In this document: piece by piece, positions 1-9,298 of the stretch
Layout of the letters: each line of letters opens with the position of its first letter
Position numbering within the stretch: the first letter of the stretch is position 1
Assembly (NCBI GenBank): GCA_023078685.1
Contig: JALGAS010000007.1
Coordinates: forward strand, 1,922,001 to 1,986,000
Length of the DNA: 64,000 nucleotides
Reading direction: 5' to 3'
Source of the DNA: Neopestalotiopsis rosae
Taxonomy: Eukaryota; Ascomycota; Sordariomycetes; Amphisphaeriales; Sporocadaceae
The notes under the pieces: generated by a model
Database searches by the model: none
What the model saw: the letters and a program-made list of their open reading frames with translations, nothing else
What the model was told of the DNA's origin: nothing
Program-made: the position numbers and the translations under genes

Positions 1-1051
1 CCGAGGGGCTTGATCCGTGGGCCGACGCCGAACCGGACGAGTGGGATCCATGGCTAGAGGCAGAGCCCGAAGGGTGGGAGCCGTGGCCTGAGGATGATCC
101 AGATCCTGATCCCCTCCCTGATCCCGAGCCGGAGCCAGAGCCAGAGGGAGAACCAGAATGCTTCGATCCGGAACTAGACTCGGTGCTGGAAGATCCGTAG
201 CCTGACATTGAGTCCGATGCCGATCCCGAAGGGGTGGTTGATCCAGAAGACTTGGTCGAGCTGATCGAGCCAGTAGAGTTTGACGAACCAGAAGTTCCCG
301 AGCTTGTACTAAAGTCGTACTCGTTGATGTTGATAGTGGCTACAGTCCATGTAATGCCGCCGTCAGATGTAGTGAAATCGTCTGCCGATACCTCGTTTGT
401 GGTGAGGGTGTCGCCAAAGGAAGAGTCCGCAGAGTCCAAGACAATGGTTGTGTCCAAATATTCTGTCCAAGAGAATGAGCACGAGTTTCGAATCAATAAA
501 AAAAAATCATTCAACTTACTGTGGGCTGGAACAGCGCTGGAGCATGCGTCATCTTGGCATTCAACGGCTGTCTGCCAGTTTTGCGCCTTGCCGCTTGACG
601 TGGATAGTGTAGAGATGACTTGGCCATTCACTGTGACAGTCTGGTCATACATTTCCGTGTCGTCGTTGTACTCATAGTACATGTTGATCTGTGTACCTTC
701 AGATGCAGCGACCATGGTTCCACTCTCTTGCTTACTTCCAAGTGTGCTGGCAAAGGTGCACCATTGGCCCGTCGTGCCGCTGCATTGAGAGCTTGGGTCG
801 GAAAATGAGACTGCAATGGCTTGGATGAGGTCACCATCGCTAGTAGACATACCCGGCCAGATGGCAAGACGGTCGACCTGAGGACTGGGGATGGCGCCAA
901 GCACCAGAGTTGTATTTGCTGATCGAATCCATGCTGTAGGCACTTCGGCAGAAGATTCGTAGTCGGGACGTAGCCACCAGTAGGGACCAAAGTTGATTGT
1001 TGACTGCGCGGCAGCCACAGTGGCAAGCGCCAGTAAGCCAGCGCGCTGCAT
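1..1051 (-). CDS. Secreted protein with Ser/Gly-rich tail (3' end outside window)
   Basis: Two exons are visible: 1051-520 and 462-1, joined by a 57 bp intron (GTAAGT donor, CAG acceptor). The protein begins with a short signal peptide (residues 1 to about 16, ending in an Ala-rich stretch). About 215 residues follow that look like an all-beta secreted domain, with WW and YYEY aromatic clusters and two Cys pairs. From about residue 250 a low-complexity tail of Ser, Gly, His and Pro runs off the window edge, with many SG and HGS units. Such tails are common in fungal wall or GPI-anchored proteins, but the C-terminus that would show an anchor signal is missing. I do not recognise the folded domain; a concanavalin-like or G1-protease-like sandwich is only a guess. 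A TATAAG sits about 160 bp upstream of the start. Confidence 0.75.
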   Translation of the reverse strand, partial: MQRAGLLALATVAAAQSTINFGPYWWLRPDYESSAEVPTAWIRSANTTLVLGAIPSPQVDRLAIWPGMSTSDGDLIQAIAVSFSDPSSQCSGTTGQWCTFASTLGSKQESGTMVAASEGTQINMYYEYNDDTEMYDQTVTVNGQVISTLSTSSGKAQNWQTAVECQDDACSSAVPAHSKLNDFFLLIRNSCSFSWTEYLDTTIVLDSADSSFGDTLTTNEVSADDFTTSDGGITWTVATININEYDFSTSSGTSGSSNSTGSISSTKSSGSTTPSGSASDSMSGYGSSSTESSSGSKHSGSPSGSGSGSGSGRGSGSGSSSGHGSHPSGSASSHGSHSSGSASAHGSSPS

Positions 1052-2318
1052 TGTGAAAGATGGAGCAAAGGAGTCACTTAAGAGAAAGAAAAAACGAGAG
1101 TAAGAATAAAGAATAGAAAGACCCCTGGTCTGTAATCCTGTACTTGGTCCAGATAGAACAATGTCTATTGCTACTTGACATGTAAATCTAGCTGGTCATC
1201 GGTGCTACTTATACAAGACCACGAAACATCAGCGAACCATGAATTCCTGTTTTTCTATTTCCCAACGGCCGTTGAAATCAAAGGGCCCGAGTATGTCTGA
1301 CGAGAGCTAAGTTGCGATTATATTACACGGATCATATTGAATTTCTCCTTCTTAGACTCAAAGACCGTACAGATGGCGGTTCAGCAAGTATGTAGATCAT
1401 GGCGGCAATCAATATGATGAACCAAGTCTATCGCGTGGTCAATTGCTATGATGCAAACGCCGGCTCCATTTTCGATTAATTAGTTTGAAGACTATCTGGG
1501 GTAAGTTAGCTGGGGCAGGGCACTCAAGGTGGCTGTAGCTCGGCGCCTGAGCGCAAGTAGCCTCACTCTCTAACACGAACAACTCGAAAGTACAAGACGT
1601 TGTGGGTCCATCGTCGCAACTCTGTACTTGATCTGGATCCGTCTGAAGTTTTTCCCAATTCATATGCAACTTTAGTTCTGAATAAGTTCGAAAATACTTT
1701 CGCTCTGATGAATTGAATTCACAATTGTACGTCACCCACTCATTCTCCAAAGTTGGAACTTTTCTTTGATCGAGTTGTTGAGCTGCTATAAGATAGGCTT
1801 ATTCGTCCGATTGAGGTGAGATGGGACCGTCCTAAATCTAGCCACGCTTTCCCTACCGGAAAAATGGTAGGTAAGTGGTTTAGTGTCTAGAGAAAACCAA
1901 ACACGCGAACTGTTGTCACTTGAGAAGCATCTAGACTTTACAATTACTCAAGGGAAATTGAGCATGCCCAGTTTTGGTAAATTTGGCGGAATCATGAACG
2001 CATACAATTTATCGATTAAGCCGGCATGACCGGTATAAGAGGCCCGTGAATTCCAAGCAGTGTTACCACTACTTCTCAGCAAGTAGTCAGGAGAGCAAAA
2101 CTTGCAGCACAGATCTTGTCTTAATTTCCATCGCAGAGCCAAGAATAGTCGAGTATGCCGGCCACGATTTCTTCCTCCCCCCTACCCCTCCTTTATTGCT
2201 AGCATGCCATAATACAGTAACTGAATCACAAATCAGATTGGGTTGAGTGGATGATACATAAACACGGTACTGAGGTATGGCGCTAGGGAAAGTGTTTTTT
2301 ATGGGATATCTAAGCCTT
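1052..2318. other. Intergenic, no supported gene
   Basis: This stretch holds the promoter of the leftward secreted-protein gene (TATAAG near 1207-1216, minus strand) and the 3' flank of the leftward gene ending at 2319. Open frames here, such as 1439-1750 on the minus strand, have no recognisable domain or splice support. Confidence 0.6.
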
Positions 2319-5151
2319 TCAAATCCCATGGATACGATCCTTGTAAGCCTTGACGATTGTCTTCACTTCTTTCCATTTAGCCAACCACTTCGCAGAGTCG
2401 TTAGCAAATTTGAACCGTTGCGGAATCAGTCTTTTGTTGTGCTTTACTTACAGCAATTTGGGCATCCGATTCTATCAATTGCTTGATCAGCGGAAGCAAA
2501 ACAGGCGTTATTGTGGCAAGCGACATCGTTGACTCAACCGCGCACGCTATAGTGTGGAGATTGTCCCATTTGGAAGCCAGGAACGCAACAGTCTCCTTGA
2601 TCTCCTTCATGGGTTGCAAGGCACTGCAGTACAAAGTGTTAATTGAATACTAAACTTCACAAATATATGTATTATTGCTTACCCTTTCAGATGTTCTGTG
2701 TGCTCTTTGGCCATATTCCAGCTGTTTCTGGCAACGTTCACAAGACGTTCGAGATCTGATTTGGCTTCAAACTGCTTGGCCCCAGTCAGGAGCAACCCAA
2801 AGCCGATGGAACCAAAGACGACAGTGCCTATGCGTGAGTCAGCGATCGCCCTGCTTTTGGAAAATTAACGCGAAAAATGCGCAAATAGAGGGTATTACCT
2901 AGTGGGACGGTGAAAACGGCAGCAGTGAAGCAGGCGAACGCGCCAATCATGGATAAGATACCCCAAGCCTGGTGATGCGAGTCACCAAGCTCCTTTACTT
3001 TGTTGTTGTAATCTTGCTCAAGCGAGTTCGCAGTCTTGATTTCCCTTTAGTTTTTGAAAATCGTATGAAGCGAATGTGAAGATACTTACGAGCTCTGATT
3101 CTTTTATGGCTTTTTCCAAATTGGTCATTGCACTATCCCAAGTATAATTGAAGGACTTGTGCTTCGCGCTCATTTCCTCCGTCCTCTTCTTGGCTGCTCG
3201 GACAACCTCGAGAACCATGCTACTATAAGACGCAAATGATATCTTGCCCTCCTTTGGCGGTTGGTTCTTGATGTCGGCGTCCACGTCGACAGTTGGGATC
3301 ATCATGATTTGAATGTCGGCCAAGTTGTCAAGATCATTCAGTACGGGGATCGCTTCATCTTGAAGTCTTATGTACATCTACAATCAATAGTTAGCCTACT
3401 ATAAACAGAACAACATGATAAGTAAATCTTACCTCCTTGTATCGCCTTGTGAAGTCTTGCAAGTTGGTTTTCTTTGGTTCATCTGGAGAGTTGGGGGTGG
3501 CAAAAGGATTGTCGATCTCGAGGGCTTCAATAAAGGGCAGAGTTTCCAGGGTTTTAAACTTTGATGACAGACCCTTGAACCTGTCATTCAGCTCTTCCAA
3601 ACCCTGTGTCATGTCCGGGGGGCTGTGTGTTGTCAGTAATGGCTCGTCACCGCGGGCTGTGTATTGTCGCTCACTTCACGAGGGCTTCAAACTTTGCCTT
3701 CAAATCTTGAATCTCCTCCTCCAAGCTGCCATCAAAGAATGAAGTTGAGGATTCGAAGTTTCTCTGGACAAGGGTATTCAAGAGGAAGGTATTGCTTGAC
3801 ATGGTCCGAAGAGCTGCCTGTTGCGGCATCGAATAAGAAAAACTAGGATCATCAGTGGACGTCACAGATAGGATACTTGAAAGACATCACACGTACTACT
3901 CAGGTGAAACGGCTGCCACTGTTGTCAAAGCCTTGAGCATCGGCGCCGAGTACGAGACATTTCCGCCTCCCCACTGAAGGGGCACAGAGCCTCCCAGAAG
4001 TGCCTGCTTAACAGACTTTTGGAATTCTTCCACAGCTTCTCCTGAGGCTGTCCAGGATTTGACCACTTTTGGCTGGTCCGCTGACGCCAACGAGCCTGGA
4101 AGACACAGCAGCTTTTGCGATGCGACCTCGAAATCCGTCCAAATATCAGCCAATACTTGACTGGACTGGACTATAGGACCCATGCTGTCCCGCAAAACTC
4201 GACTTCCATTTCGAAGTTCTCGCAGTTGGGTGTGAAGAATGGTAATTCTTTTCTTGAACTGCGCCAGTTTGTCTGCTTTGCGTGACTGGTACAGCTCTTC
4301 GAAATCGCCTTCAAGATCTTCAAGTGAGATCCCAAGAAGAAGCGCTATCTGTAAGCGAACTTCGTCATCAGAAACCGTAAATTTGAGGAGCTTGTAGAGC
4401 AGTTGCTTCATTTTCTGGAAAATGGTTGTACCCTTCCCAGAAGGCTTCTTAGCGTCGAGGTCCGACTCGAGAGTCTCGAGCTCACCCTCGATATCGGCAA
4501 TCGTGCTCGTCAATGATGACTGAATTGCTTTGAACTAACCAGTGACGTTAGCAGTAGCAACGCAGGAAAATACTACATGACAAAACATACCTTTTCGTAC
4601 TCCTCGTCCTTGAAGCCAGCACGGTGCTCAGCACTTTTGATCTGCTCCGTAGCCAAGACAGCCAAGACAGGGCCGATCCTGTGCTTTATGTTAGCCCATG
4701 CGTACTATTCTTTTTTTGACAAGTTTACTTACTGAGAGAAAGGCATTTCAGATTGCAGCATCATCTGCAGAGTACCCCCGTAGTTCTTCAGCGCTTCGGC
4801 ACTCTTGTTCTCCGCCTCGGCACACAGACGGAACTGCTCCAGAAGGTCCGCAAGTAGATTCCTGAGACTACCACTCTCTTGCTGCCTGGGACCGAGCATA
4901 CTTGATTTCTCAAAGTACCCTACTGGCTCTTCATAGCCTGAGCCATCCTCAGAAGAACGTGCATCCTTGGCATCTTCTTTGCTCTGAGTAGAATGTAAAG
5001 GAATCTGGTCGAGGAACGGGATTGCGAGGAGATTCTTCAGAGCCGTAGCAAACTTAGGATACTCTTTTCCAGCACTGCGCAAGTTAAGCTCAATCTTAGA
5101 AGAAGGGCACAGTAGTGGCACTGGGTCAATTTGAGATTGTAGGGGATCCAT
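2319..5151 (-). CDS. Alpha-helical pore-forming-like protein A (ClyA/Cry6/Xax-like, inferred)
   Basis: Ten exons: 5151-4733, 4678-4591, 4534-3900, 3842-3675, 3622-3433, 3377-3090, 3034-2899, 2827-2683, 2623-2452 and 2387-2319. They give 769 residues in one frame, and all nine introns are 54-71 bp. The start at 5151 is preferred over an upstream ATG at 5283 because a TATATATAAG box at about 5270-5280 lies between them. The product is almost entirely amphipathic helix. Residues about 110-330 are coiled coil around a weakly hydrophobic LLYKLLKF/IALLLGIS segment. Residues 437-600 are a second helical block, then a strong hydrophobic hairpin at about 619-657 with a central VPLG turn, then more coiled coil to the end. 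Helix, hydrophobic hairpin, helix is the ClyA-fold topology seen in ClyA, Cry6A and the XaxA/B, YaxA/B subunits. There is no signal peptide. The family is inferred from topology, not alignment; a structural or apoptosis-related helical protein is the alternative. The neighbouring divergent gene has the same design. Confidence 0.6.
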
Positions 5152-6416
5152 TTCTGATAGGTAGCTGGTGTACAATAAACGTGCTAGTGAATGAGTAGAA
5201 TGTCGGTTCTTGAGAAAAGAATAATTGTTGATGGCAATGAAATAAATGTCGTAGGACACTGGCAACGGCTTATATATACACAATAGTGTCTCGAGCTACC
5301 GCCCAAATCATGAACAACACCCGGAGCAAATGTTTCTCGGATTGGTCGTATTACCTCCAGTCCATATGTACCGTTGTGACAGTCAGCAGGGGTATTGATA
5401 CGATTTCCTCGTAATTTGCCAAAACATGGAAATAGTTCTGGCCACATGCCAAATAACGCGATCATGGCCAGATTCATTCCGAGCCTAAACATGTGCCGAG
5501 TGAAGACAACTGAAGACCACCATATCTCCGGATTGGGGCAAAGCAACGAAGATCTCTCAGCTTTCAGCTCCGTCGATGAAGTTCAATAGTCTCTATCGGA
5601 TTCAACGCTGTGAGCTGAACCCACTACCCCGTACTTGGCAAGAAGATATGGCGTCTAGGCCCGTATGGGGGACAAACGGCGCCACGGCAAGTGTGGGACA
5701 AATGGGCCGGGCCGCTACTGACCCCACCAGGATGGCTGAGTCGCACCACTAATTGCAGTCAGCGAAGGGATACACCCGCCCTGCCGCATGCCAGACCAGC
5801 TGAAAAGGAGCCCGGGCGTTACCAAATTGGACCAGAAGTGCTTCTCAATCTATCCCCATGAAGCATTGGATCATCAGGTCACCTTTTTATGGTAACTTTC
5901 CTGCAGAGCACCACCCAAAGCGGCCCAAGCAAGGACGATGGCTTTGAGCTGAGGTCGGCGCCTCTGCAGTAGGGTTGTGCGGCTGGCGTATTGCACAGCA
6001 AAGCAAGGGATCTCTGGGAAACCAGATGGACGCACTACCTATCTGATTAGGCACTATTGCCCATGGCTTCAAAACAACATCTAGCTTGATCATTTTCCTT
6101 TGGCTGGAATACGCATGGCTCACCTTAGCTTCCAAATATTTTATGAGCCTAAAGATTTACCCGCGGTGCTATGGCGAGATAGGGACAGTGTCACGAGCCA
6201 CATCAACTTCGCAAGGTGTTTGGTCTATAATGCGCTTTAACGAGTGTTTGAGCCGAGTGTCGCCGGTGGTATAAAACATCCAATTTTCCTCCAGACTAAT
6301 GAGCTGACTTGGAACATACACAGCTCGAGATTGTAGCCACTCTGCCCTCGTTGAGCTTTCCAATTCATTTACGCCTTCTACTTTCTTATAATCTTTTGCA
6401 GCCCCTTTGACCCATA
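5152..6416. promoter_or_regulatory. Bidirectional promoter between the two ClyA-like genes
   Basis: This 1265 bp stretch separates the two divergent ATGs. A TATATATAAG box on the minus strand (about 5270-5280) lies about 120 bp before the leftward start. A TATAAAA box on the plus strand (6270-6276) lies about 140 bp before the rightward start. The matched spacing suggests two strong, similarly built core promoters that may share regulatory sites. ORFs inside it look spurious. Confidence 0.6.
6270..6276 (+). promoter_or_regulatory. TATA box of rightward ClyA-like gene
   Basis: TATAAAA, 141 bp upstream of the ATG at 6417, followed by a CT-rich leader. Confidence 0.6.
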
Positions 6417-8903
6417 ATGTCGTCCCAACCCGCCTCTCCAGAAGAGCTCATGAAGCTGCTCAGACCTCCCAAGGAAACCCAGGAGGCTATGAGAGATTTG
6501 CCTAATGCTACAGGGCAAATCATCAATGCTTTCGCACAATGCCTTTCGCTACCAGCTGTGGAGTGAGTACGTCGTAAGATCGTGCCTCAGGGCAGCTGGC
6601 TGAATTATCATACAGTGCACTGAAAATCGACGAGACCGATAACCAAGTCAGCGTCTCTACTTACCTGAAGGATCTTCAAACCAGGTATCGCGGACTTCAG
6701 GACATGACCATATCCGTTGTTAAGGGCCTGGGAGAATTCTCGGAGTGCCAGCAGGTACGCATTTCAAGCAATCGCCTCTATAACGGTCTCTCATCATAAG
6801 TCTAGCTGCTGCTTCCTCACATCAATACTGAAGTCCCTGTCGAAACATACGTTGCCATTGCGCTGCCTCTTGTTCAGGTTCGTAATGTATTGCTCCAGAG
6901 ATGGAAGGTGCTCATCTATTTTCCAGAAATATGCACGCGACGCTGCCAAGGTAGCCAAAGGTACAGAGGTCATTCAGTCCGAGTGCTCCGATTTTCTTGA
7001 TGCTCTTCGCGCAAATTTGAAAAAAGTAAATGATGATATTGCATCTCTCGAGAAAAACATCAAGGACAAGGAAGCTGAATACAGCAGTATGTCCAAAACT
7101 CCCCACTTTGTCCTCTAGATGGAGTATCCATCACGTGCTAACCTGAAGCGGTACGAAGCATCGAAATGGATTGCCATTGCAAAGGGAATCCTTGGTGGCC
7201 TACTCCTCATCGCGGCGGTGATACTGATATTCAATCCCATCACATTTCTCCCAGCCGCCGGTGTTGGCCTTGCTGGAATCGCTCAACTAGCATCAATGAT
7301 TGACAGCGCGATCAAGGCCGGAAACTTGAAGGGGTCAGTAGATGAGAATTCGAACGAACATAGGATGGCTAACTAACTCGAACGCCGACTTTCCAGCACC
7401 ATCGAGGGTCTCAAGAAACTCCTCGCAGAATGTGTCAAGACGAGGGAGGCACTTAATGTCCTGATCCCGACCTTTGCCACCGTCGTGAAGCTGCTTAAGC
7501 AGGTTACTGGCATTTGGGAGGGTATGGAGTCTCAACTGATCTCGATCAAGGACTCAATGAAGGATTGGTGAGTGGCTAAGCACTTTTGAAGTTTGTGGAG
7601 CGCCGCTAATAGTGAGTAGGACAAAGATTACATTCAACGACTTGATGCGGACCGCCACAATAGAAGCATGGGCATCTATTTCGTCAGCCGTTGATGAATA
7701 CTTGAGGATCACCATTTCTGGCTTCACTCCGACAGATTTTCCAGTGTCGGCCATGATGGCGCTTGAGCCCATGACCTTCGAAGCTGCTAAGACAATTGTT
7801 GTGGAGAACGCCCAGGTCCAGTCAATGTTTGCGGACGATTTCGAGGTCAAGAAACTCGAAGCCATCACGAGTGAGACCTTCGTTGAGCCGCCACCGCAGT
7901 ACTCTCTCGTGGCGGAGAGTCTCCCCGCTGGAGTGCAGTACCATTTGGCTGCAAGCTTTGGTCGTGACCTCATGCGGATCTTGGAACCGCCCACGTTTGA
8001 TATCGTACCAGTGCGTCTTTTCGAGATCAAGAGCCTGAGTAGCCTTATCCAAGACAGCCGTCAATATGCACACGATGCGTGAGATGCTCCTTCGCTGAAG
8101 TTACAGAGTAGCAACGCCAAGCTAACATCTCGCAGCTCCGTACTACAAGTGATAGAGGCCAAGCTTCGCCGAGACATTCCCGAAGTCATCTCTGAACTCC
8201 TTCGCAGGATGGCTGATGTCGCGTCCAAAAGACCTGCTTTGCCTCAGTTCCCTGTGACGAAGACAGAGGATGGCCGTGTCAGCTTACAGAGGTTGATGCT
8301 CGATTTGGAAACCGAGTAAGTTGCGTGGACTAGTTTTGGTGATGCCGCTAACGACAGTATCTTTCCCAGGGTTTTGCCATTGGAGTCTCTGAGGCGAGTA
8401 TGCTCAATGCATATCGAGGAACTTTATGCAGCTGTTTCAAGAGCACTATATGACTTGTCATATCGAATGACGGATATCGACCAGAGACTGCAACAAATGT
8501 CAGATGTACTTGAACAGGTGTCTCGCGTCAGCGCAATTGGACTCTTCTTGCCCATCGGGGCAGTAGCTGGTAAGTTCAAAATACATACAGAAATGTAAAC
8601 TCAGAAAGCTGACTATAAGCGGTAGGATTGCCTGTCCTAAAAGCTAAGGAGGAAATTGGCCAGTTGCGAATGCAAAAGGACCAACTGGAATTTGTGGCCC
8701 GTACCTTGATGGTGGTTCAGGAGATGAGTGAGCGACTCCGGGCCTTTGCTGGATCAATTGAAGATGATATTGCTGCTCTGGGACCGCGTGGTCTCGAAAT
8801 TCTCGCCGATTTTAATGAGGAGCCGACCATGGAGATCGCTGCGGCACAGGCGAGTTGGAAGGCTTACACAAGCCAGCTTGCAGCATATCTCGCCGCTGTA
8901 TAG
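6417..8903 (+). CDS. Alpha-helical pore-forming-like protein B (ClyA/Cry6/Xax-like, inferred)
   Basis: Ten exons: 6417-6562, 6616-6754, 6806-6877, 6927-7086, 7159-7333, 7397-7567, 7620-8078, 8136-8315, 8370-8569 and 8626-8903. They give 659 residues in frame. Residues 60-170 are amphipathic helix and coiled coil. Residues 176-219 are a 44-residue very hydrophobic hairpin with an FNPITF/PAAG turn. Coiled coil resumes at 231-290. A less typical block (about 290-440) follows. A second coiled-coil pair at about 500-640 flanks a shorter hydrophobic hairpin (about 553-572, with LFLPIGAVAG). This looks like two tandem helix-hairpin-helix units. There is no signal peptide. In bacterial Xax/Yax systems two such subunits act together on membranes. 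Whether this fungal pair is a toxin, a defence factor or something else is unknown, and the family call rests on topology only. The intron at 7087-7158 uses a CTAAC branch site; nearer AGs would give introns that are too short or break the frame. Confidence 0.6.
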
Positions 8904-9298
8904 TCAGTGCCATATGTGCGACAGACATCTCCAGTCGGAAATAGCGAAAGCCTACCTATAGATCCATTAAGATAGTATTTCAAAAGAACTCCATACAAAC
9001 AAATCAACGAGAAAGTGAGCAAAAAACATGTCCTTTCCCCGACGAACTGTTGCACAGAAAGCCCAATAGTGGGCTCATGTCGCCATTGCCTGGACGGATT
9101 TAAGTTATTTAGCTTGTTAGCCCTGCATTGTTCAGATTTGATGGGCGGGCTTATCAGTAGCAACCGTTCGAGTTGCATAATACAAGAATGAGATACTGTA
9201 TATCTGGTACAATCAAGTTGAGTTATGGCTTGAAATACTATATAGTCATCGTTTATCAAAGGGTATCAACCAGGTTACAAAAGTGGAAAAAAGTGACT
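8904..9298. other. Convergent 3' intergenic region
   Basis: This is the shared 3' flank of the rightward ClyA-like gene and the leftward HET-like gene. Nothing else is supported. Confidence 0.6.

Noticed and set aside
5149..5283. Upstream ATG at 5283 as start of the leftward ClyA-like gene
   Set aside because: A TATATATAAG box lies between it and the ATG at 5151, so 5283 is probably not transcribed.
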